The position numbers and the translations under genes are program-made. The notes below the pieces were generated by a model. That model was not told where the DNA came from. It saw only the letters and a list, made by a program, of their open reading frames with translations, and ran no database searches. A stretch of DNA of 64,000 nucleotides from JABWCE01 sp964617955 (GTDB taxonomy: Bacteria; Bacteroidota; Bacteroidia; NS11-12g; UBA9320): positions 186,001 through 250,000 of the forward strand of contig CAZTXB010000001.1 in NCBI GenBank assembly GCA_964617955.1. Reading direction: 5' to 3'. Every line of letters starts with the position of its first letter. Position 1 is the stretch's first letter. Below are positions 53,600 through 61,838 of this stretch, in pieces.

Positions 53600-55927
53600 A
53601 TGGTTTACAATTTTAATCTATTTGGAACGCGCTGCAAAATAATTTTACTTTTTATCCTTTTGGCTTCCGGTGAGCTATGTGCCCAGCAATTGCTGAGAGG
53701 TTTGGTTATGACCGAAGATTCATCCGTGTTGCTCGAAAACACCGTGATCAAGAATATAAACAGTGGTAGAGGCAGTTTGACGAACGATTCGGGTTTTTAT
53801 AAAATAATGGCTACCCCTGGAGACATGATTGAGTTCAGCAAAACCGGGTATACGTCGCGCAAAATCACCTACAAAGGGGAGACAGTTCTGAATGTTACAT
53901 TAAGAGAGTCGGAAAACGCACTTGAGGAGATCGTTGTGTCGGCTTCGAGAGGAAATCAGGCTTTAAAAAACACCTCCGTGAGTATGGAAAGTATAAAACC
54001 CTATTTGATAGAAAATAAAAACCCATCTACCCTTGAAAATACCATCGATCAAATCCCAGGTGTTCAGTCGGTAAATGGGCAAGTGGTGATAAGAGGAGGA
54101 AGCGGATGGAGCTATGGTGCCGGTAGCCGTGTGATGGTAATGCTCGATGGCATGCCTATGTTATCGGGCGATGCAGGACAGGTTATGTGGTCATTTCTGC
54201 CGGTAGAGAATATTGAAAACTTAGAGGTGATTAAAGGCGCTGCGTCAGTGCTCTATGGTTCATCGGCTTTGAACGGTGTAATTAATATTAAAACTGCCAT
54301 GCCGGGTGCTAAACCGCTTACGAAAATTTCAACTTTTTACGGCTTTTATGGCAAACCATCGGAAGAAGGTTTGCGATGGAACCCAAACCAAATCCTGTCA
54401 CAATATGGAATAAGGGCATTCCACTCACAAAGACTGGATAAAAACAATGCACTGACTATCACACTTAACGGTTTTAAAGACGACGGCTACCGCATGAGTG
54501 ATGCCGATGAGAGAATGAGAATGGGGTTTCAGTACTTCAGGGAATGGCCTTCTGTTAAAAACCCTAAAACCAAGGCCCGTTCCGGCTTAAACGGAAACCT
54601 TCAAAAAGGAAGGAGCAGTTCGTTTCTGCTCTGGGAAAACGACAAGCTCGCCTATACTTCCCTAGACAGCAATTACACAAAAAACGGCACCCTGCGTATT
54701 AATCTCGACCCCTACTTTACCCTGAATAAAAGAGGTTGGAAACACCTCATGCAGGGAAGATATTTAAGAATAGAAAACAAGGTTGAAGACAATGCAGCCG
54801 GTAGCAGCAACCAAAGCAATTATTCAAACAACTGGTTTGGCGAATACCAAATCTCAAAAACATTCTTTAAAATAATTCATGCCGTGGCCGGAACTTCAGG
54901 AAATATTTCAATATCAGAATCTCCGCTCTATCAAGGGCATCAAAAGGCTTCAAATAAGGCCCTTTACTTGCAAGCCAACACATTATTGAAAGGCTGGGCT
55001 TTTGATGCCGGAATCCGGTACGAAAATTACAAGCTCAACAATTACAAAGAAAGCAGACCGGTATTGCGCACCGGCGTGAGCCGTGCCTTATCGAAGTTTA
55101 CTTTTGCCAGGGCTTCATTCGGACAAGGCTACAGGTTTCCAACCATTGCCGAATCGTATATTCTTACGTCGGTAGGCCCAATTAAAATTTACCCAAACCA
55201 GCAACTGAAGTCAGAAAACGGCTGGAACGCAGAACTAGGGCTTAAGCAAGGGATGAGGTTTGGAAAAATGGATGCCATCCTGGATGTGGCAGGTTTTTGG
55301 ATGGAATATGAGCGCATGATGGAATTCACCTTCGCCCAATGGGAAAAACCCAGTATTCAAAATCCTCTACCGGTAGGGTTTAAATCCGTTAATGTTTCTT
55401 ATGCAAAAATTCGTGGTGTGGATCTCAGCTTTGCTGGTACGCGAAAATGGAAATTATCAGAACTTAAATGGCTGATGGGTTATACCTACTCCCATGCTAT
55501 TTCTACCCAACCCCGCGCTGTATTTTATACCGATTCGCTCAACAACAAATTAACCTTTGCAAACACCAGCAGCGACACTTCCGGATATTTCTTAAAATAC
55601 AGGCCTAAACACCTCGCACGATTAGACCTTCAATACAGTTTGCGCCAATGGGAACTTGGAGTGAGTATGAGATACAACAGTTACCTTCAAAACATCGACA
55701 AGGCCTTTGTTTCCTTTCCCATAGCGTTTGTTGCTCCGGGAGTGCAAACCGTTAGGGATGAAGGTAAAAAAGGCGACCATGTCTTCGACCTGCGCTTCGG
55801 AAAATCCTTCCAAAAATTTAAAGTGCTTTTGTTGGTCAACAATGTCCTTAATCGCAAATACATGACCCGACCTTACGATATGAGGCCCCCCCGCTCCTAT
55901 ATGCTGCAATTTACAATTCAATTATAA
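53600..55927 (+). CDS. TonB-dependent receptor with regulatory domain
   Basis: A 775-residue outer-membrane receptor. The signal segment (about 12-28, ending LCA-QQ) is followed by a carboxypeptidase-regulatory-like domain (about 30-105, LRGLVMTEDSSVLLEN), then the plug (about 110-230) with IDQIPGVQSVNGQVVIRGG, MVMLDGMPMLSGDAG and LEVIKGAASVLYGSSALNG. The barrel ends in MLQFTIQL. It has no partner gene for uptake, and the substrate is unknown. No exact -7 box is found in the 14 bases before the ATG. Confidence 0.9.
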   Translation: MVYNFNLFGTRCKIILLFILLASGELCAQQLLRGLVMTEDSSVLLENTVIKNINSGRGSLTNDSGFYKIMATPGDMIEFSKTGYTSRKITYKGETVLNVTLRESENALEEIVVSASRGNQALKNTSVSMESIKPYLIENKNPSTLENTIDQIPGVQSVNGQVVIRGGSGWSYGAGSRVMVMLDGMPMLSGDAGQVMWSFLPVENIENLEVIKGAASVLYGSSALNGVINIKTAMPGAKPLTKISTFYGFYGKPSEEGLRWNPNQILSQYGIRAFHSQRLDKNNALTITLNGFKDDGYRMSDADERMRMGFQYFREWPSVKNPKTKARSGLNGNLQKGRSSSFLLWENDKLAYTSLDSNYTKNGTLRINLDPYFTLNKRGWKHLMQGRYLRIENKVEDNAAGSSNQSNYSNNWFGEYQISKTFFKIIHAVAGTSGNISISESPLYQGHQKASNKALYLQANTLLKGWAFDAGIRYENYKLNNYKESRPVLRTGVSRALSKFTFARASFGQGYRFPTIAESYILTSVGPIKIYPNQQLKSENGWNAELGLKQGMRFGKMDAILDVAGFWMEYERMMEFTFAQWEKPSIQNPLPVGFKSVNVSYAKIRGVDLSFAGTRKWKLSELKWLMGYTYSHAISTQPRAVFYTDSLNNKLTFANTSSDTSGYFLKYRPKHLARLDLQYSLRQWELGVSMRYNSYLQNIDKAFVSFPIAFVAPGVQTVRDEGKKGDHVFDLRFGKSFQKFKVLLLVNNVLNRKYMTRPYDMRPPRSYMLQFTIQL

Positions 55928-56033
55928 GCGTCTTCTTCAAGGGTTTACAAATTGGTGAAATCTTCTCATCGTATTTATGCAAATTTTATTTTTCTAATTC
56001 ACAAAAAATGCCTTGATTTGAGAGCCTGTTAAA

Positions 56034-57575
56034 ATGATTATGCGTAAATTCTATTTCCTATTAATACTGATTTCAACCACTTTGAGCTTTGGACTGGACA
56101 CTGCTCCTGACGACCGCTCCAAAGCACCCTTGCCAAACGACAGCAAAGAAAAAGTGGATGAGCTCAACAATAGAGCCGATTTGTATCTTAAAGATCCTAC
56201 GGAAGCGAGTTGCCAAACTGCGAAGGACATTGCCCTTGAGGCAGCAAAAATGGCTGAGCGACTCGACTATAAAACAGGAATGTACAGGTCCTATACTCAA
56301 CTTGCGCTGATTTACAAAACTTTGAATATTCAGGTACAGTATTTGAAATATAAAAGCAAGGCTGCCCTGGTAGACAGAAGCTCCGAAATAAAGGCGCAGA
56401 AGGAACAAATTGAAAAACAAAATTCTGAGCTTGAAAAACATGAGGCTGAAATGCGGGAGCAAAATGAAGCCATTCAAAAACAGAAATCTGATATTGAAAG
56501 AAGAAAGGCGGAGGCAGATAAAATAAAAAGAGACTTAGCGCTGCTCGCGCAAGACAATTCATCCAATAAAGACTTAATCTTACAAAAACAAAAGGAGTTG
56601 GCCATCAAAGAACAGGCGCTTACTGAAACTTCAGGTCAGCTTTCTGTTATGACTGAAGAGGCTGAAAAATTAGCTACCCAAAACCAGTTGCTGGAACAAG
56701 ATAAAAAAATCAAAGAACTTTTGGTTAACCGGAAAGAAATGGAACTCAATAGCCAAAAGCAGCAAAAATATTTCTTGTTGCTCTTTGTAGGGGTGCTACT
56801 TGCCTTGGCTGTGGTGTTGTTTAACCTCTATAAAACCAAACAGAAAACCGCCAAGGAACTTGCTCAGAAAAATGAAATCATCATCGCCGAGAAAAAACGC
56901 TCTGATGAGCTGCTTCTCAATATTTTACCCTTACAAACTGCCAATGAGTTAAAAGCAAACGGCAAAGCCATTGCCCGCGATTACGAAATGGTAACTGTGC
57001 TCTTTACCGACTTTAAGGATTTCACCCTCATCAGTGAAAAGTTGTCTCCAAAAGATTTGGTGGATGAAATCGACATGTGTTATAGCGCTTTTGACGGTAT
57101 TATAGAGAAACACGATATCGAAAAGATTAAAACCATTGGAGATGCCTACTTATGTGCCCATGGCATTGCCCACGACAACCTGCCATCCATACACGAGCAT
57201 GACCCTTCAAATGTGGTGAATGCTGCCTTTGAGATTGTAGAATTCATGAACCGTATGTACGATCAACGTATGAAGGAAGGTAAACCGTTTTTCAGAATCA
57301 GAATCGGAATTCACAGCGGACCACTGGTAGCCGGTGTAGTTGGTCGCAAGAAGTTTGCCTACGACATTTGGGGCGATACTGTAAATACGGCTGCGCGCAT
57401 GGAGCAAAACAGCGAACCGGGCAAAATCAATGTGTCGTCGAGTACCTACAATATGATTAAAGACAATTATCACTTTATTCACAGAGGTAAAATTGAGGCT
57501 AAAAACAAAGGACAAATCGACATGTATTTTGTTGAAGCCAAAACCATCGATGAGCCACAGGCGGCAAGGGCTTAA
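56034..57575 (+). CDS. Membrane-bound class III adenylate cyclase (copy 2)
   Basis: A 513-residue paralogue of the cyclase at 18342 with the same layout: signal peptide (1-20), short TPR-like part (LNNRADLYLKDPTEASCQTA, SYTQLALIYKTLN), a longer coiled coil (about 120-240), one transmembrane helix (about 245-266) and the cyclase domain (about 310-500). All catalytic residues are present: D326 and D370 for metal, K366 and D444 for adenine, N451 and R455 for the transition state. It should make cAMP as a homodimer in response to a periplasmic signal. Its stop shares the tetranucleotide TTAA with the convergent transpeptidase gene. Confidence 0.9.
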   Translation: MIMRKFYFLLILISTTLSFGLDTAPDDRSKAPLPNDSKEKVDELNNRADLYLKDPTEASCQTAKDIALEAAKMAERLDYKTGMYRSYTQLALIYKTLNIQVQYLKYKSKAALVDRSSEIKAQKEQIEKQNSELEKHEAEMREQNEAIQKQKSDIERRKAEADKIKRDLALLAQDNSSNKDLILQKQKELAIKEQALTETSGQLSVMTEEAEKLATQNQLLEQDKKIKELLVNRKEMELNSQKQQKYFLLLFVGVLLALAVVLFNLYKTKQKTAKELAQKNEIIIAEKKRSDELLLNILPLQTANELKANGKAIARDYEMVTVLFTDFKDFTLISEKLSPKDLVDEIDMCYSAFDGIIEKHDIEKIKTIGDAYLCAHGIAHDNLPSIHEHDPSNVVNAAFEIVEFMNRMYDQRMKEGKPFFRIRIGIHSGPLVAGVVGRKKFAYDIWGDTVNTAARMEQNSEPGKINVSSSTYNMIKDNYHFIHRGKIEAKNKGQIDMYFVEAKTIDEPQAARA

Positions 57576-59380
57576 TTTTTCAATTTTTTAGCCAAAGCTT
57601 CATTTTTTCTGTAAATGTCCTTATAAAAGGAGATGCTTCCATCTTGCTCAAAATTTACCGTTTTGTAATCGATATAAACCGGAATTGTATTTTTTAACTT
57701 AATGATTTCGGTATTTTTTATGGGCTTTAACAGTGAATCCGCCATTTGCAAGGCCGTATCGTAAGGCTGCAGTCCCATTTTAATTCTAAATTTATCGACC
57801 AGCAAACTGTCATTTTGCAATTTCAACAGAAATTCAGCCATTTGCACCGGATACTGCAAGCGCACGCATCCATGGCTTACCGCGCGGTTGGCCTGATAAA
57901 ATTTTCCCTTCTCCGGTGTATCGTGCATGTAAATATTATGCCCATTCGGAAAATTGAACTTCAATTTTCCAAGAGAATTACCGTCTCCCGATTTTTGCCG
58001 AATTTTTACTTTCACTCCGTAAGGTGAAAACTTTTTCCAGTTAATGCTTGAGGCAGGAACCACCTTGCCATCCTTAACCACTTCAAAACCTTTTCGACTC
58101 AGGTAATTTGGGTTGTTCACGATGTGATGGTACATTTCTTTGCCAATGATGCTGTTTGGCACCGTCCAGGTTGGGTTTACCACCACCTCCTTGATTCGGG
58201 ACGCAATGACCGGTGTTTCACTGTTAATTGGCTTCGCTCTGGCATTTTTGGTTTTTAGGTATTCTTTATACCGCTCGTCATAATTCGACGCTTTGCTTTT
58301 GCCCACACATACTCTCATGGTTTTAATGCTGTCGCTGTGCATGCTCACTACAAATTCGCAGAGATTCACATACACGAATTGGCCAGTATCGGGTTTTGAA
58401 AACCAGCGCTCCCTCTCCAGGCATACCATCAGGTTATCACTTAAGCGCGAGGAGGGTCCGCAAATGGTTTCAATAAATAGCGAATCGATGCTCCCTTTTG
58501 GAAGACCATACAACTGCCTTGTTTTTTGTATATAGTGTTCTCTTTGTTCTGAAATTTTTTGATACCAGCTCTCTTCTCCTCCATTGTCGGATTTCCAAAT
58601 TTGTAGTAAGCGCTGGTTAATCACTTTTGAATTGTGTTCGCTTTCGGCACTTTGAGAGGTATCATACTCTTGTTGCCTCGCACTGTACTTTGCATAGCGT
58701 TGATACAGCAATTGTAGTTTGTGGTAGTGCACCGAACTGGGCGACTTTAAGATAATTGAATCCTGAAAGCTCAAAGGTTCATTTAAAATGCCTAAAAGAT
58801 TAAATCCGAGGACTTTCGTTAAAGACAGTTCGAAAAATGGTTTATAAAAGCGGTAAGGGTCCACCCGGCCTAAAGCCAGGTCTTTGTAAATGCTGAGCAC
58901 TGACATTGAAATTAAATAATCTAAATCGGCCAGCAGATTATAATCGGCATCAGTGCGAATGTACTTAAGGCTGTCGAATGAACTCAACTTTAGCTTAATG
59001 AGTTTACCATTATAAAATTTTGAGTTTAAACCATGTGCTTCTGAGGAATTTAAAATGTATGTCAAATGGTTCCTGACAGAGGTATCCTTTAAATAAGATA
59101 GCCAAATAGGCCTACCACTTCTCTGAACATAAAACCATTTCAAAGTATCGCCAAACCTCCAGTCGTAAATACCCCTCGGTTTATAAGTTTCGTCCCTTGA
59201 CTTTTCGATGATAAGGTCGGCCAATTTTTCAGGATTTAACCCGGGGATAAGCTCCTCAACCGGAACAAGGGTTTGGTCTTTTAGTTTCTTTTTGCACGTC
59301 GAAAAGGCAATCAGAGCTGTAACTAAAAGCAGAGAATAACTTAATTTATGGTGAATGGGGTTGCCCAAGAGTGTGGGCAA
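57572..59380 (-). CDS. L,D-transpeptidase, YcbB (LdtD)-like lipoprotein
   Basis: A 602-residue enzyme that makes 3-3 cross-links in peptidoglycan. The N-terminus carries a lipobox (AFSTC, C29), so it is membrane-anchored on the periplasmic side. A long scaffold region (30-320) precedes the YkuD catalytic domain (about 325-530), which has HNIYMHDTPEKG and the catalytic cysteine in SHGCVRLQYP. The size and the long N-terminal part match the YcbB type rather than the small ErfK type. It lies 12 bases behind the second transpeptidase gene, on the same strand. Confidence 0.9.
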   Translation of the reverse strand: MPTLLGNPIHHKLSYSLLLVTALIAFSTCKKKLKDQTLVPVEELIPGLNPEKLADLIIEKSRDETYKPRGIYDWRFGDTLKWFYVQRSGRPIWLSYLKDTSVRNHLTYILNSSEAHGLNSKFYNGKLIKLKLSSFDSLKYIRTDADYNLLADLDYLISMSVLSIYKDLALGRVDPYRFYKPFFELSLTKVLGFNLLGILNEPLSFQDSIILKSPSSVHYHKLQLLYQRYAKYSARQQEYDTSQSAESEHNSKVINQRLLQIWKSDNGGEESWYQKISEQREHYIQKTRQLYGLPKGSIDSLFIETICGPSSRLSDNLMVCLERERWFSKPDTGQFVYVNLCEFVVSMHSDSIKTMRVCVGKSKASNYDERYKEYLKTKNARAKPINSETPVIASRIKEVVVNPTWTVPNSIIGKEMYHHIVNNPNYLSRKGFEVVKDGKVVPASSINWKKFSPYGVKVKIRQKSGDGNSLGKLKFNFPNGHNIYMHDTPEKGKFYQANRAVSHGCVRLQYPVQMAEFLLKLQNDSLLVDKFRIKMGLQPYDTALQMADSLLKPIKNTEIIKLKNTIPVYIDYKTVNFEQDGSISFYKDIYRKNEALAKKLKN

Positions 59381-59392
59381 AGTTAAAGTTTC

Positions 59393-60229
59393 CTATATAT
59401 TTTGAAAGGAAACTTTTGATGGGAGATCAGAATTTAAAATCTCCGACTTTTTCAAATAATTCTTATCGGGATAATAGATGAAAAGGCAAGAGCCCCCTTC
59501 GATGGTTTTGATCAACCATTTATTGATTTTGGTGGGAACGGCAGGGCAACCCTGACTACGTCCCAAACGCTTATGGTTACGAATGTAGCGGTTACACACA
59601 TAATCGGCACCATGCATAACGATTCCGCGGTCGAAGGCATTGTCGTTAAATCCTTCCTCAACACCATGAAGGCGCAAAGAGAAATCATTTTTCCCCATAT
59701 AATCCATGCCGGTTACATAAAATCCAAGGCTGCTTTTAAAAGTTTCGTGCGAATTTGAAAATGAGTTTGCATATTCTTCTCCACTATTTCGGCCATGTGC
59801 AACCAACTCGTGCACAACTATTTTACGTTTTTCCAAATCCAAGACCCATAACCGGCGTTGATTGGCCGATAATTCAAAATCTAAAACGGATAAATAGCGG
59901 CTGTTTGATAGCATGCCTTCGCTTTTCATCACGATATAACCCTTGTAGGCTTTATAAAAGACATCGTATCTTAATCGGTTCCAATTGTTGAACTGAAACG
60001 CATCGTACATATCCTGTGTGCCAGCTTCAAACAGATCGATGGCCGAATCGCCTGAGCCCAAGGGCTGCAAGGCCGGATCAAATACAGGTTTTAATTCTGA
60101 ACCCAAATCTGATGTCGGAACATCGTTAGTGGAGCGGTCCTCTGATTTAGTAGATTGGAAAGACATGAAAATCAGTGATACCAAAATCACTGTTACTGCC
60201 TTGTTTACCATCCACTTTTTCTTCATCAT
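59393..60229 (-). CDS. L,D-transpeptidase, YkuD_2 family
   Basis: A 278-residue exported protein with an N-terminal signal or anchor (about residues 9-25). The catalytic domain of the murein L,D-transpeptidase YkuD_2 family (about 105-265) has VHELVAHGRNSG, LRLHGVEEGFNDNAFDRG, the histidine in VMHGADYV and the catalytic cysteine in LGRSQGCPAVP. Family members are thought to trim or cross-link peptidoglycan; the precise reaction is not established. First gene of a two-gene unit with the YcbB-like enzyme. Confidence 0.9.
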   Translation of the reverse strand: MMKKKWMVNKAVTVILVSLIFMSFQSTKSEDRSTNDVPTSDLGSELKPVFDPALQPLGSGDSAIDLFEAGTQDMYDAFQFNNWNRLRYDVFYKAYKGYIVMKSEGMLSNSRYLSVLDFELSANQRRLWVLDLEKRKIVVHELVAHGRNSGEEYANSFSNSHETFKSSLGFYVTGMDYMGKNDFSLRLHGVEEGFNDNAFDRGIVMHGADYVCNRYIRNHKRLGRSQGCPAVPTKINKWLIKTIEGGSCLFIYYPDKNYLKKSEILNSDLPSKVSFQNI

Positions 60230-60410
60230 TTTTTTGAGGTACGCGAATAAAAGAATTTTACTTTAAATTAAAAAATTTTTAAAACTCCAATTAGAACGAA
60301 TTGGCAGATAAAAACAGTATGTTTATCGATAGAAAAAATTGCAATGCTTTGATTTTATGTTGTTTATAATTTTTATTCAATTTTTAACGATAATTGCCTT
60401 TGTTTGAAGT

Positions 60411-61712
60411 ATGACAAACGCAAGGAATAATCCCAAGGTTATGTTTGGTTGGGCTATGTACGATTGGGCAAACTCCGTTTATAATTTAGTGATTACCACG
60501 GCGATCTTTCCCATTTTTTATGCCAGTCAAACCAGCCATAAAACAGAAGGAAACGGTGAACTATACGACCAGGTGAGTTTTTGGGGATATCAGTTCAGCA
60601 ATACCGAATTGTACAATTACGTCTTTTCCTTCGCCTATCTGATTGTAGTGTTTACAGCGCCCATTTTAAGTGGAGTGGCCGATTATTCAGGCAATAAAAA
60701 ATTGTTTTTAAAAATATTTTGTTACATGGGTTCCATGTGTTGTATGACCTTGTTCTTTTTCGACGGTGCGCACTTAGAATGGAGCATGTTTCCTGTAATG
60801 CTGGCCTGTGTCGGATTTTGGGGAAGTCTTGTTTTTTACAATGCCTACCTTCCTGAGATTGCTGAGCCCGCCATGCACGATAAGCTCAGTGCCCGTGGAT
60901 TTTCAATGGGTTATATTGGCAGTACCCTGGTTCTGGTACTAAGTTTAATAGCCATTAAGGTTTTTGACGTAAATGCGCGTTACATTTTTGTAGTTGTCGG
61001 ACTCTGGTGGGCCGGTTTTGCCCAAATCACCTATGCCCGCTTGCCCAAATCTCCTGTGCTTAAAACTTTAAAAAACCCTTTTTTAAATGGTTTCAGAGAA
61101 CTCAAAAAAGTAGCCTTGGAAATCAAAGAACAATCGGTTTTGAAAAAGTACTTAATTTCATACTTCACCTACAATTGCGGTGTACAAACAGTTTTAATCG
61201 TGGCAGTTCCCTTTGCCAACAAAGAAATTTTTACAGGCGACGACAAAAGTGGCCTCATTGTAGCGGTAATCATCATACAATTGCTTGCTGCAGTCGGCGC
61301 CATTTTCATGAGCCGCCTATCGGGCAAAATTGGAAACTTCAATGTAATCAAAGCCACTGTTTTCATTTGGATGATTGGTTGTGTGGCGGGTTATTTGATC
61401 CGAACGCCGGTTCAATTTTATTTTCTTGCCGCATTGATCGGTTTTTTAATGGGGGGCATTCAAAGCATGAGCCGAAGTACCTTTTCTAAACTCATACCGG
61501 CCACCAAAGACAACGCTTCTTATTTCAGCTTTTACGACGTTTCTGAAAAAATAGGGTTGGTCATAGGGGTGTTCCTATTTGGCTTCATTGAAGGTATTAC
61601 GCATGACATGCGCCAAAGTATCTTAATGCTTATTGGTCTATTTGCCCTTGGCTTCCTGTTTTTACTGCGAATTAAGTATTTGGAAGGTAAATTGGCTTTG
61701 GAAAACGACTAG
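60411..61712 (+). CDS. MFS transporter, UMF1 (Atg22-like) family
   Basis: A 433-residue permease with about twelve transmembrane helices. The family signature is near the N-terminus: FGWAMYDWANSVYNLVIT (residues 12-29). Other blocks are APILSGVADYSGNKKLF near 85, MGGIQSMSRSTFSKLIPA near 347 and FYDVSEKIGLVIG near 373. Members are called UMF1 or Atg22-like; in yeast Atg22 exports amino acids from the vacuole, but substrates of bacterial members are not established. Stands alone between divergent transpeptidase genes and convergent uvrA. The sequence TGCCTTTG before the ATG is one mismatch from a -7 box. Confidence 0.9.
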   Translation: MTNARNNPKVMFGWAMYDWANSVYNLVITTAIFPIFYASQTSHKTEGNGELYDQVSFWGYQFSNTELYNYVFSFAYLIVVFTAPILSGVADYSGNKKLFLKIFCYMGSMCCMTLFFFDGAHLEWSMFPVMLACVGFWGSLVFYNAYLPEIAEPAMHDKLSARGFSMGYIGSTLVLVLSLIAIKVFDVNARYIFVVVGLWWAGFAQITYARLPKSPVLKTLKNPFLNGFRELKKVALEIKEQSVLKKYLISYFTYNCGVQTVLIVAVPFANKEIFTGDDKSGLIVAVIIIQLLAAVGAIFMSRLSGKIGNFNVIKATVFIWMIGCVAGYLIRTPVQFYFLAALIGFLMGGIQSMSRSTFSKLIPATKDNASYFSFYDVSEKIGLVIGVFLFGFIEGITHDMRQSILMLIGLFALGFLFLLRIKYLEGKLALEND

Positions 61713-61838
61713 GCTCTATACTTCTATGCGGGTTTGAATGCTTTACCAAAGTTTGAATGGTATAACCATCGGATAGAATTAAAGCTTAAAGTGGCATACA
61801 AGATCAATGCCATGATAAGAAAAAGGACTTCGAAAAAG

